Source: Climacteris rufus (lineage: Eukaryota > Chordata > Aves > Passeriformes > Climacteridae). Taken from it: a stretch of 64,000 nt of DNA. Under the pieces are notes generated by a model. The model did no database searches. It was not told where the DNA came from and saw only the letters and a program-made list of their open reading frames with translations. The translations under genes and the position numbers were made by a program. The stretch spans positions 164,871 through 228,870 of the forward strand of contig VZRZ01005124.1 in the NCBI GenBank assembly GCA_013398175.1, in the 5' to 3' direction. Shown in pieces: positions 14,601 through 27,900 of this stretch; the stretch's first letter is position 1, and every line of letters starts with the position of its first letter.

Positions 14601-17600
14601 ATAGCTAAAGCAGTCGCAGATTGTGACCAAGGATATACATACCTGCAAAATATGTCGATCCTCTGACTACTTCAGCGCTTCAGTGGATTCCTGAGTGCTG
14701 TTCTTACTACATTCCTTGAGATGAACCATCTGAAATACCCATCTGCCAGCAGGGTTTCGGGTCCTGGGCCTTGCTGCCCTGTGTTGTGTGCTGCAGTAGC
14801 TTCTCAGGCTTGGACTTCTTGTCCCCCCCGCCGCCCCTCCCCAGGGAAGAACTCTGCCATACTACAGGTTTTGTTGAGCTGCTACCCTTTCTTCTGCAAT
14901 GTGCTTTGGTTTTTTTAGAGCACCTTTGCACAGCTGAAAGAATGATGTAAAATAAACAGCTGCCCTGAGAGGATTTTTGTGTGAACTTGGGCTTCGGCTT
15001 GTTTGTTTGCAGCTTTCAGAATGACACCCAAAATTTCTTAGCCACAAGTTTGGGCTGCTCTGTTGAACTGAAGAGGGAAGTATCTTCTCATGGATTCTAA
15101 GGAGGAAAATTCTTAATCTACCTCTAACCAAAACTACACTATTATCTCTAATAAATTTGCTATTCAAATGTCCAAGGAGAAACAGCCAAACAAGATCACA
15201 CAAAAATATCTCATATTTGTGTGAGATTGCCTTTTGTAAGCAGTCATGCTTTAAGAAAGGAATAGGAAAGATTCTTTCTTGATATAGTCCTCCTCCCCTT
15301 GCTCTCTCATGCCTTTCCATTCTTAGGATCAGGAATTATCCTGATGTTTGCTTCTTAAGGCTGTTAGAAAATCATGGATATTTTGAAGGAAGTTGAGATG
15401 CTGTTTCTGATGCTATTTGTATCCTTCCGGTGAGAGTTTCGCAGTGTCAATTTGTGGTGGTGTGCACCACCTGCCCAATATGCTTTCCTTTGGCAGGAAG
15501 GCCTACAAATAATAAGAAAAAAATGGTTTTGGGGAAGTTGGTAGCTCTTTCTTTAAAAAAAAATAAAGCTCCACCTGTGCTTTCTGACAGCATTTCTTAT
15601 GGCTAGAGTTGCAGTCTCACCTCTTTCCTTGCACTGGGGAGGGCCTGGCAAGTTGTCTGGAAGTTGTAAGTTGATCAGAAGTGACTCTTCAGCTCTTCAG
15701 TTTGAGATGTGATCTTGGTATTTGATTCTCTTTAGAGTTGACGAGCTTCCCGGTGAGGAGAGAGGATTTTAGTAGCCGCTTTTGGAAAGAGATAAATCTT
15801 GGTTCTGGTATCCTCTGAGAATGCAAGCGCTCTGGGGCAAGCTGAAAAGTAAAGCATGGGAAGGATTGGAGCCTAGATAACTGAAACACTCTTCTCCAGT
15901 AACTATAGATACTGTGGTCTTTCACAGGAGAGCAGTGGACAGGAAGAATGGTTGTTTCTAAGCACCGATGACCAGAGAAGAATAAATAGAACTAACGGAG
16001 GCTTTAGGAGTTGTGTTGCTTTGTTCATGTCTTAAAGAAAAAATAGCATCCATTTTTAGGATTCAGTGTACTAGAGGCTGAAAGGAAAACACAGCAGGCA
16101 TCTGTCCTTCCCCTAACAAGCTAACAGTGTTACTTGAAAGAGGAGAACTGAGACATGTGGAAAGGAAAGGGAAAAAAGCAGTTAGAGTACTTACAGTTGC
16201 ATGTGTGCACCCCGTTTAATTTTGTGTGTTAATTTAACAACATGGCACAACAGTGGCTGACAAAGCCAAATTATGTTCCTCTCAGTCATCACCATGGGCA
16301 CTCCTGTGCTATCCTGTTTTTCAGGCCGTGGATCACTGAAGGCAAATACCCAGTGGGATGCTAGTTCTCAGAGCTGTATGTATCCCACAGATGGGAGTTC
16401 ACAAGCCAGTTTTCTGGCTGGAAACTTATACATGGATCTTGACAATGAAACATAGTTATACAGAGTTCTGGTATGCTTTCTAGCAAGTCTGATGTTTTGC
16501 TTCAGGCTCTGGATACTTTGAGAAAACCTGCCCCACAGCCACAGTCCATGCCCTAGTGAAATAAATACCGTGCTGCTTGTGTGTTGTTTCTGACTCTTGT
16601 GATGGAGAGACACCTCTTGCCCAAGCTGCATCATGATACTTGTACTGTAAGCACCTTATTACCAAAGGAGGAGATCCTGCAGTGCAGGATAAAATGCAGA
16701 GTGAGAATAAATTAAATTACTCTTGTGGTGTTTTTTTTCTTTAGTTGTTTTTTTAAGAGTCAAATGTCTGTGGAATTTTTTGGAAGAACCTGTTCTGAGA
16801 TTACTAGGCGGAGTTTTTCAAAACCATTGTCTTCATAATCTGTTTAGAATGCAGCTTTCACTGCCTTTCACTGCAGCTTCAGGCACTAAGTATTTCTGCA
16901 AATCACTCCTTGTAGACACATGCCAGGGACTGGGAAAATTAATGACCTTCTCTGTAGCATTTAGTTTAAATGACACAGAGATCTCTAGTAGAATCTGAGT
17001 CCTCTAGGACAGCATTCAATTATCTGACTCAAAACATTGATTTCTGAATTACTCATACTAATGGGTTTGTGGAATAAGTAATCAAAAAATTGGCTAAATT
17101 TGGGTAGAGTTCACAGGAATGACAGCTGTATCACTATCCCTATCTAATTTCAAGTCTCCATCTCAAAAGAAGGTGTTCAAAACACTAGGAGAAGGAAAAG
17201 GAGGAAAAGTCTGCCAGAATCTTTTGACCCAGATAAAACTCTTTTTATATTAGCCTTTGTTTTTGAAATGCTGCACTGTTTTGAATGAATAAAAAGTGAA
17301 GAAACAAAACAGGAAACAGACACTAATTTGTAAAATTTCGTCCCAAACAATGGCAGTTTGGCGAAGTTGTAGTTTGTTTTTATAGAGGAGTTTATCTTAT
17401 AATGGCAAGTGTTTGGCAGCATGGTGAAATGTGATGCTACTCATTCTGCAAATAGTCAGATATGCTGGATTTGAGTTTGCATTTGTACCTATTGACAGCA
17501 GTGTTGGTTCTTGTGTAAATTGAGAGGAATTGCTTTGAAATTAAGAGTTGTTAGAGAACTGCTACTACAGACCTTTGCAACCCCATCAAGGCCTTCAATG

Positions 17601-18439
17601 ACAGTATTTTATTTAACCTGATACATGCTGATCAAATTCTATAGTTGCATTTTATTCAGTAAGAATAATTGTACTTGTGAGCATATTAAAACCTGGTGTT
17701 CTGTTTCTGGCACTGGCAAAACACAAGATGTCATGAAAAGTTAGAGTCGGGATGGCTTTCCCAGAGTATTCTCCTGATCTTCAATAATCCGCTTATCAAA
17801 GGTTTCCTGAGCTAAACATGATGCATTTTTATTTACTAACCTTTACTAGACCTTTTCCATAATGTTTTTCTGTGACCTCATGAGCTTTTGTAAACTCTAA
17901 AGTGTCTAAACACCCTGTTGCAAGGACTTACACTGCAGAAATGTGTGAAAAGCCGGTGCATTGCCTTCTCAAACCTGTGTCCTTTCATTTAATTTCACAT
18001 CTCCACCTCTTTAATTGGAAGAGCTGGCAGTCTGTTCAGCTTTGTCCCTCTCCAGCCACTCCAGTTCAGGTATACCTCTATGCTGGTTATTTGCCTCTCC
18101 CTTTCCTGCATGTCTGTGGATTCCTTCAGAGAACTGCACTTGCTTCATGGAGCTTGATCTGCTTTTCTAAGCTGTGTTACGTCTTCACTGATATGTTGCA
18201 TTTGTTCATGTGTCCTCCTACCCACACCACAGTTGTTGAAGTTTATGCTTTCTTTCCTGTCAAGTTTACTGTAGTACATGACCGGATATTGGGAATTAAT
18301 TGTTAGGAAAGAAATCAAACAGGCAGGGATCTGTGGTGTGTCTGTCTCCTCAATACTGTACCAAAGATATCTATCAGGGCATAAGTACAGGACAAGGTGA
18401 TGAATGTGAAAAATGTAATGAAACAGTGTCCATGCAAGG
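8637..18439. other. Non-coding DNA, probably PLAG1 intron
   Basis: AT-rich sequence with scattered short open frames on both strands and no domain or family I recognise. The longest frame (minus strand, 14862-15320) gives a peptide without recognisable motifs. I see no RNA gene, no further transposon with recognisable ends, and no convincing exon. Confidence 0.45.
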
Positions 18440-18910
18440 AAGGCCTAAGTTGGCTTAGACTTTTCAGCTTGGTAAAAGACTACAAAAGGGAGAGTACTGA
18501 AAATAGACATTTCATATCACAGACAGAATCATAAAGGAATGATGAGTAGCATTGGTGGGATGAAGGGGGGCAAAATCATTAGCTAAGAGGAAAGAGACAG
18601 AGTGGGAAATGGATTCAGAACAAGCTAAAAGAAAGCTGTTGTTAATAAAATGTGAAATTAGGCTGTGGAACTCCTTGCCATGGGATGTTGTCACTACAAA
18701 AGCTTACACGGGCGCAAGAGAGGGCTGCCAAAATAGTGGAAAAGGGGGGTATTAAGTCTGTCTAGTTCAGTAAGTCCCTAAATCACAAATGGTGGTATGT
18801 CCCCAAAATACTACACACTTGTCTTCGTCATCATAAGCTGTTGGCTGCTGGTGGAGCAAGGCTGCTGGGCTGGATGGGCTTTTGCTCTGGTTGGGACCAT
18901 CGTTGTGTTG
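18440..18910 (+). mobile_element. Old CR1 LINE 3'-region fragment, plus strand
   Basis: The block resembles the older CR1 type shared by birds, turtles and crocodilians. Landmarks are CTACAAAAGGGAGAGTACTG, a long degenerate middle, CTGTGGAACTCCTTGCCATG, and near the end GGCTGGATGGGCTTTTGCTC. It is strongly diverged and full of small indels, so the borders are approximate. It ends shortly before a short tandem duplication at 18932-18970. Confidence 0.8.
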
Positions 18911-21900
18911 CGATGAATATTCAGGGACCCCGAACTGGAACAAATCACCCAGAACTGGAACAAATCACCCTGGCTGAGCCAGATGCCTCGCTGTCACAGA
19001 AACCATGTCTGTCTCTGTGAACCTATATAGAAACACTTCAAACTAGTGAGGTTTTTTCCATGTAAACTTAAAGGCAGTGTTTTGTTGTCTAGAAAGCCTT
19101 TTAATTTCCAGCCTAAACTTACTTTTGATAAGCTTGCACTTATTCTTTGTTCCAGCCCTACTGGCTGTCTCATTGGTGTGCTTATTAAGAACTTTAGCCT
19201 TTTTTTTTCCCCTTTGGTCAGATGTTTTGTTGTGCTATCCCAGATAATTTTTTTGTGAATATGTACTACCAGATTTATACATGGTGTTCCCAGCAAGATC
19301 TTGGTAGTTCATAATAGTAATATCTGTATGTCCCTTCCTGCACTGAAAATACAGCTGCTTTTTTTGCATCTTTATATTTTCTTTCTTCTGAACCAGCTCT
19401 CTTTACTGACTTTTACTAGCTGCTTATAGGAGGGTTATACACAAATTTTTTCCTTCTCTGCTGCTTCCAACTAACAGTTCATCACTTCTCAGCAGAAACC
19501 ACTAGTCTCTAAGTGCATTACTCTGTTCTTTGTTGTTACTTTTCATCCTGTTTCTGTCCTCAAGATTTGTTACCATTTTTCTTGTGTTTTCAGTCTGCAC
19601 TGTACTTCTGCTACCTCCTAGTTTTGTATTTTCTACATATTTTTGTAATGCTCACTTAAAGGCATTAAAAAAAGTCTAAGCAAAAATGTTGAATCAAAAA
19701 AGACTAAAGACCAGTCTTGGCAGAAGTCCATAACTAACATCCTTGCCCCTTTTTCTGAAAGAAATCTGTTGTCATCTCTTGATCTGCTGCTTTTTCTGCC
19801 ATGCTATTCTTGAACTAACTCCTCTCAGCTCAACAAATTACTGCTCAGGTGGTAGTATAGCAGATTTCTTACTGAGTGAGACTAGACCTGTTGTGCTTCT
19901 TTTGCATAAAGACTATTTGCATTGTTGAAGAAAAGTTGGGTGTGTAACATGGTTCAACTTTCAAAAATCATGTAACATTTTAGTTGATTTTCACTTTACC
20001 TTCGTGTTCTCATTCTTTCTTTGAAAATGTGCTGCCAGCAAGAGGCCATGCTATCTTCATGAGTTGTATGTTCAGATAACTTTTCTCCACCTTTCCTCAA
20101 TACTGAAATGAGACAAAAAATGTGTACTTGGATTTGATGCTGTTCTGAGGGTCTTCCATCTCATCACAGTTTGCTTCCTGTTAAATCAGAAGCTAGTATT
20201 TCAATGTGTAAGGTAGGATTATGTAGGTGTAGTAGACACTTTTTTTAAAATTTGCCTTTCAGAAGCCCCTGTGCTGGTCTCTGTGGTTCACAGCTGTCTC
20301 TGGTATAGAGGACTGTAGACTTTTACATTATTTTCACTCTAGTAGGAATAGCGAGTTCAAACAGTTGCCCAGTGCTCTCTCTGTTGTGACTGTAGATCTT
20401 TGGCAGACTTAAGTTGCACCAAGTTTATTCAAGGAGATAAATGCACCACCAATAAAAATATGAACTTTGTCATTTAGTACCTTTCCTCACCTCTGCTAAG
20501 GTGAGAGCATCCCACAGTGCCACGTTACTCCATTAGTCTGTTGTGCTCAGTCTGTGCTGCCAGGTTGGTTCCTCTTGGATGTTGGATCTGCAAGACAGAG
20601 GTGGTACCAAATCACCTTGTTTAGCAGGGTGCTGGAATTTCTGCTGCTCCTGACTCTGAATGGCTACTTAATACAGTTAGTACCAAGAGACTACAGGAAA
20701 TCTGGGAGTGCACTTGGGGCTAGAGATGTGGGTATCCCAAATGGCTCATCCCTGTTCCTGAGGTGGCTCTTCTCTACCTCCTCTTATGCTGGCACTAAGA
20801 CCCTCCAAAGACTTAGACTGCACAGAAATGGTTGGCATTTTTTCTGTAGGGTTAATTTGACTGTTTTAGCTCTCTAGGGTTAACTTGAATGTTTTAGGTC
20901 TCTGGCCTGACAGAGTGTGTGGCAAGACAAGCATAGGTGTGAGAAGGAAGGAGAAGGAGGAAGAAGCACTGTACCTTGAACTGTTTTAGTGTGGAGGCAT
21001 GCTGAAAATAACTAAGCTCTGGACAGACTGACAGAATGCTGACCTGTGCTGTCTTCAGCATGACAGCTGGACAGATGTGTCCATCTCCAATCCCAAAGCA
21101 TTAGCCAGGATGCTGGGCCAGAGCTGTTACTCCTGCCTCTGAGCTGCCCATGGATTCTTGAGCAGCAGTGCCAGCACTGCTTTTGCCACATGGCCTGGCC
21201 TCCAGCAAGGAGGTGGCTTGTGTCCAGGCAGCTTGGCATCTTGGCTGGGCAAGGCTCCCTCTGCCTGTGGCCGGCCCAGTAAACAATGTGCTTCCTTGAG
21301 TGGAGGTACCTAGTTCTGGAGATAGCTGCTTTGCTTTTGGGATTGGATCCAGAGATGAGAAGGTAACTGCTGAAGTTGCTTGCCAAGGCAACTACCAAAT
21401 CTGATGAAGGATCAGGCCTTGAGGTTAACTAACAGCAATTATCTGTACCATAGTTATATCTGTGCTGAGTGATTTTTTTCAGTGTTTTGTTTGTGTTGAG
21501 TTTTGGTTTGTTTTGAAAAGTTGATGTCTTACAGTGCTGGTTTGTGTGTAACTCAAGGGAAATATCAGCCCTCGCCTTGGCAAGTACAGCCTTATGGGTA
21601 CAAATCTTAAAGTTTTGGTGACAACTACAGTAACAATGAGAAATTAAAATGTAAATTATACATTCTTTCATTCTCATTTGGGATACAGGCTCCTCCAAAA
21701 GCATGCCCCTGCTTTGATAAGGAAACAAGTGATTTCAGAAAGAAACATGTTGAAATCATCAGGCCATCGTACCTGTTTTGGTAGCATGTCTTTTTTCTTA
21801 GCCATTCATTTGCATAACACTAGCTCTTTCTGACTGTTTTGTACCCTTTTCTTTAGCAGATGTTTCCCCCCAGCACTAGTCATGGTAGCAGTTTGTGCAA

Positions 21901-24900
21901 AGTGGTGGGACTGGGTGAGTTTGGGGAGAGGCATGGAAGGTTGTCATCGCTCCAGGTCATAACTAAGGGTCTCGTGTGCGGTCGATAATATGTAACAAGT
22001 GTGGTTTAGTAAGATGAGCTTTCAGCTCTTCCTGCAGAAGTGGATGCATACCTTCCTTTACTCTGGCACATTTCTGCAAGATGATAGGAGGCAGGCAAGA
22101 AATGTAATTTCTACAGCCAAGTTTCTGTGTGTTACTTTTTCATGTGTTCTCAATGATAGAAAGCTTGGGTGGGTGCTGTGCTGTCAGACTGCATTACCCA
22201 GCGTTAGCTGGTCGTGAATCCGTGCTTCGTGTTCACACGTATTGCTTTTTTCTTAAAGACTGCTCATTTGTGCAGTGACAAACACTGATGGAATAGGCAT
22301 GAGTCTCCACATCTCCTTTTTCTCCCTGGTACTCAGATTTGGGTAAGCAAGGCATTTGTGCTTTGAAATTTGCAATTGTAGCATTATCTGTTAGCGGTAA
22401 AGAAAAAAAACCCTGCTAAAATAAATAGTGTAGAACACACTAGATCTGCTTCAGATAAAGCTGACCATTATCGTGTGCAATTAGATCAAGTGTTTTAAAA
22501 GATTAGTAGATACTATATTTTAAGAGTTTGGTTAATGGTAGGAAGTAAGGCTACCAGTGAAATTATTCTTTTAGAGTCCAAATGCAAAGATCTCGTATTA
22601 AAATTTATCCAGTTGTTTAGCTTTTCTTAACAGAGGGTTCATAGGTCATAGAAACAAGTGCAGTATGAAATTTCATACTCGGTAGTCACCTGCTTTTAAG
22701 GAAAAATAGTAATATTCTGTCATTTCAGAAGACAACACAGTTACTGCTTTTTGCTGTCAACATATGCCCCGTGTGTTTACGTTTGTGTGTTCTCAACTGT
22801 TTTGATTTTTGTTTTGTTAATTTTATGTTTAGCTGTAGAAGCCCTTATAGGCTCCCAATGATTTAACTGGCTTTCTTTCTAGCCACCTTTTCCTAAGAAA
22901 AGGTGACCATACTGACAATGTGAAAAATCCTCTCCCCAGCACTGCCTTGCAATTTGTTAACACTGCTGCTTTGCCTCTGCTTGTCTTTGTTTTACTTTTT
23001 AGGCTCCCTTCTTGTCACAGCAGTCTCTGTTTTGGGGATTTTTTTTACGAACTTGTCATGTGCCACATAAAGGGAGGGGCAGTGGGAAAAGAGGGCTTTC
23101 TTACAACTCTTCTATTAAGAGAGCCTTGTTGTTCCTAATCCACCTATAATTTGCCTCTGTTTCCTGTTCCTTAATCTCATTTTGCCCCTGTCTCCGAAGC
23201 TCCTCACCTTCATACTCATGACTCCTCCCTCCCTGGTCTTTGGGCCTGGATGAAGCTGGGAGGCGTGGTTAGATGCCAGAAGCGCTCGGTTATTACTTAC
23301 ACGGGGAAACTTCATCCTGTCTGACAAGCATACTATTCGTAGCCTCGAGGGATATATACCTGAAGGGCACTGAGTTTCCACTCAAAATTTAAGTAGATTA
23401 GATTATGTATACATATTTGTTGTGACTTGGCAGGTATCCCAGTGCCCGAGGTTTTAAAACATATCCTTTGCTATACTCAAGGCAAGCTCAAGTGCAGGTT
23501 TCAAAAGATGCTCTGGAGAGATCGGAGGCTGCTGTTTGGAGTTCACAAAAGTGTTATCCTTTCTGGATCTGATACAACACAGGAATTCTGACTACTGTTT
23601 TGTCGAGTCCTGTATTTTGTCTTGATATTAGGTGCTATCAGATATTTCAAGGGGTGGTATAACCATAAGATACGGAGGAGAAGATCCTCTCTTATTTAAC
23701 TCTCTGCTGGTTTGTATTCTGTCCTAGAAAAAGAGGGTTGGTATTATTTTTTCCTGAAACACTCTGGAAATCATATTCTAATTCTGGATGATGCAGTTAT
23801 CTGTGTAAATCTTGTCTAACTGTATGCTACCTCTGGCAGTTAATCTCGCAGGCTAATACTTTACTGTTAAAAAATCAAGTTTTGGTGTTTATTCATTTAA
23901 ATTTCCTATGCTGTGGTTTTCCTGAGTGTGCCCATTATCAGAACAGATGAAACCTGTTACTCTGAATCGGAACAAGTTACTCCACTGCCAATAATTTTAA
24001 TAGTTTTATCTTGTCATCTCATTAAAAACAAACAAACAAAACAACAAAAACACAAACATAAAATGCAGTCCCAAAATTCAGGTGCTGCAGATGTGCTGGA
24101 GGGAACTGTGAAGTTAAAACAGCTGTATTTTATGAAATTCTGTTTGGTATGGCACTTTTCCTTATAAGGACCAATGACCAATTGTTTTGATTATTTAGAA
24201 GGAAAAAATTTCATGAGAACTGTTACTGAAAATGACTAACTTGGCATTTGTGATCTGTCACTCTCTTACAGCATTTGATGGAATACTGAATTTAAGATAG
24301 CTGAAACATCCAGTTAGCCACTCAGCGCTTCAACTGTTCCTATGTGACCTATTTATTACATTTTCTTGTAAATTGCTAATGATATCTGTAAATAAATACT
24401 CCTCCTGTTTGTAGTGGTATCTTCTTAGTATCCAGGCCTTTGTAAATAAAGAACAGCCTGTGCATCTAATAAAAAGCTCCAAGACTTGGTTTGCAGTGCA
24501 CGGTGACCTATGGGCTTTTGCAGTGGGGAGCTGAAGTGATTGCTTGGGTTTTGCCACTAGAGCAGGGAAGCCGCAGAAGGAGGAGTGGGGCTCTGGAACT
24601 GCTCATGGGCAGTGGAGGCTCTGAAAGAGTGGTTAGGGTTGCACTTTAGAAACTGGGCGTGGTTCGGGCTGGTTGCAAGAGGAGGGCAGACTTGACAGAG
24701 AGGTAGGCTGGCTTTGGCTAAGTAGTTTTGTGTCTTTCTTTAAGCAAGGATTGGAAATTGATAAAAACGTGTAAGCTGATATGCCTTAGGTATGAGCTGC
24801 TTTTGCTCAAAATTGCTGAGGGGGATGTAAGGGAGATGGGATCAGGACTTAGCAGATCTGAAATGTATATATCCATCTGACCCATTCCTTTGGTGTCTTA

Positions 24901-27900
24901 GTGGCTTAAAGAAGATGCTTGAAAACAGTTACTACAAATCCATTTGTGCCACTTATTAGAGTAGTCGTTTAGAGGATGAGGAATAACCTATTGTGGGAAT
25001 ATTACTTTGGTTTTTTACATTTTGCATTATATTCTTCCTATATGCTGAAAAAGAGGTTTTCTCTAGCAAACAGAAACTGCATGCAAAATTTACTGCATTT
25101 TCCATTCTTTACTTCAATTTTGCTTTTCTCGGTATGGAAACATAGGATTCACTCAAGCAGACAATAGGTAGAATTGTCCTTTTGTGAACTTTAAAATGGA
25201 TGAAGTGAGAAAGAATGTCTAGGCTGATGATTACTGGGAAATAATTAACAAAACCAATTTACTGTGGCTTAGGATGTTACCCTGAACACACTGCAGTTCC
25301 TCTTACAGCATCATGTGTCCATGAACTGAATTCTCAGTGTTCCATCACAAAGGACTACTTACTGTAGTAAATGCTTGTGGTGGTGAGTTAGGTTCCACTC
25401 AGTTACTTTGGGTTGATTGCTTATAATGTGCTGGAGTTTTTATTTCTTCCCACCTGGTTCACTGCCCATGTCCTTCTTTACTCCAGGATCATCCTGAGTA
25501 GAGGTAGATGCTCCATATATGTTGGCAGGTAGGCAAGAGTGCAGCTCTTTGTGGTGGAGGTTGTAAGAAAGTTGATTGCAATAACTGATTAGTTTTGAAG
25601 AGTCTGCCAAGGCTCTCGTGGCCTGCAGTTCATACGTGACTGACCCTACTCAGCTGTTCTGAGTTGTTACGGGATGGACAAGTGCAGGTCACTGCCCACA
25701 TAAATGAAAGACAGAAAGCACACCTGGACCTGGCCTCAGGCATTAATCAGCACGAGGGACCACAAAGGATACAGCAGAAGACAAAGAAACAGAACAGGAT
25801 TCTTGATCAGTGCCCTCATATGTGCTCAGGGCTGTGGTTTTGCACGTGACATTGCCACCAAATCCAGGAGGGAATTATTTTTTTCTCTCGGATGGTGCAC
25901 AGTGCCACAGCAGAGGCCTGAGGTAACTGGGTAAAAAAAATCCCAGCAAAAAATGTCAGTAGCCTCACCTATGTCATAGTGTCTGCATGGGCCTGGGCCT
26001 GCTGCAAAGCACTGTGTCTCATCAGCTGTGAACCATACCCAAGAAACGGCTCCAGGATCCTGTGGAGGCTGGACAAGGAAACTGACCTGGTAAGTATTGC
26101 ATGCCCAATTGCACAGTAACTGCACAGGAGGGTTTAAGCTACTTTTTCTGGAGCAGTACTCCATTGCTCAGGTAGCAGCTTGTCCCTTGCCATTTAACTT
26201 AGCCATTCTCAAGCTTAGATCAGACTCCTGTTTAATTTATTTTCTGTGAGCTCCTCATCCACACAGGTGCATTGTCACTCTCTGGCCACCTCCAACCTTC
26301 TGCACTCCAGCTACCGTCCCTCATCTTTTCATTTCTCTTCTTCTCTCACCCAGAGTATCAACTTTTCCTGTTGGTATCCCCTACTCCTATCTCTGGTCTT
26401 TGCTCAGCTAGCCTTGCCTACTTACCAGTCCCACTGTACTGAGGGACTTCTCAGAAACTTTACTGTATCAGCTCCCTGGTACCTCCATCTTTTCTCCTTC
26501 CCCTCGTTCTCTGTGCTCTTTACTCTCTGTGTGAAAGACCCATTTCATCAGGAATAGCATCAAGTTATGTTAGCTGCCCAAATCAGTTATCCTCACTGTC
26601 CAAATCTGTGCAACTCTGTCCCATACCTACCTTGCCCTTTTTGGAAAGCCCAAAGATATCCACAGAATGAGAGTGGTGACCCTGCTCTTGGTGCTGATGC
26701 CACCATGGAACCACTGCCTGCTCCCTGTCTTGGGGGCCCTGGTGCTGGGGGGAAGGCACAAAGCGGCCCGGCCCAGCTAGACTCAGCAAGGAGCTGCCTG
26801 TGCCAGCTGAGCTGAAGCCATGACACGGCTCACCTCCGTGCTCCCTGGAGCTCCCCTCCTCACGTGCAAGAGCAGATAGTTTGAAAGCTGGAGGGAGCCA
26901 TGTGTTCAGGGATGTGCACAGACATAGAGAATGGATGGTGTTGTATGGGACTGTTTCCTCCCACTGCTGCTGCCTGCTTGTGCGACGTCCTTCAGGTCAG
27001 CAGGTGTTGGTTTGCCTCTCTCCCAGCCAGTGGCTGTCACATCTGTGCTGCTGGCTCATGCTTTGTAGTTTCTCCAATGCCTGACTCCACAATTACAAGA
27101 GTTCTTGATCACACTTTTGGATGCTTTTGCATTTTTGTTTTCCTTCACTCTTGTTCCCCTCACTGCAATGTCATCTTCTCATCAGTCTTGCTTTATAGCT
27201 TTAATGATATGTTTCTTTGCTGTGCCAAGTCCCAGACATGAAGCATACTTTTCTGCCTCCTTTCTCAGCTGATTTGATCTCCTCTCATTTCCTCCTTGCA
27301 AATCCCAGCCTTCCCCAGCTTTGGTTATGCTGCCCCCCTGCTCCAGACCTTAGTCATACTCAGAGTGTTTATACATCTTAATGCAGTCTCAAATATAAAG
27401 CTGTGCTGTTGAGGAGTTTTATTAGTGTGTTCAATCTTCACTCAGGGTGAAGTACACAAAGAATTTTGAACTGTGATGCTATTCTAAAACTTCTATGTAG
27501 TAGAGTGGGCTTGTGTAGATCTGAAGACTGCTACAGAATTTTCTTAGCCTTGCAGTGTATTTTGCAGTAATTTTCAGGAGCCATAAAAAGAGTGAAAATA
27601 GTGTGTAAGAGGGAGGTTTGACACAAAAAGAGCAGGTAAAGGAGGTGTTGGGTTGTTTAGGTTAGGACAGCTAGTTGCCCATGTATGCAGTTAAATATGT
27701 AATGCCTATTAGTTTTTTCTTTAAAAGCAAAAAAACAAACCAAAAGCAGAACCCTTTATACTCACATTCCCTATCCAACAGTGTCTGACCATTTCAAGTT
27801 TTGAAACAATAGCAACCAACTTACACCATTATGTATGTCTCAGAAAAACCTACAACAGCATGTGTAGTATGTGGAAGTAATTTGGAAGGCATCTTGCAGT

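Noticed and set aside
14707..15320. Minus-strand frames of 74 and 152 codons and a plus-strand frame near 14.7-15.3 kb
   Set aside because: The peptides show no domain or biased coding pattern and overlap each other on both strands.
17902..18306. 134-codon plus-strand open frame
   Set aside because: It starts with GTG, has no recognised domain and lies in ordinary non-coding DNA.
26090..26095. GTAAGT hexamer as an exon end
   Set aside because: No CpG cluster, clear acceptor or reading frame supports an exon just upstream. A perfect donor hexamer alone is expected several times by chance.
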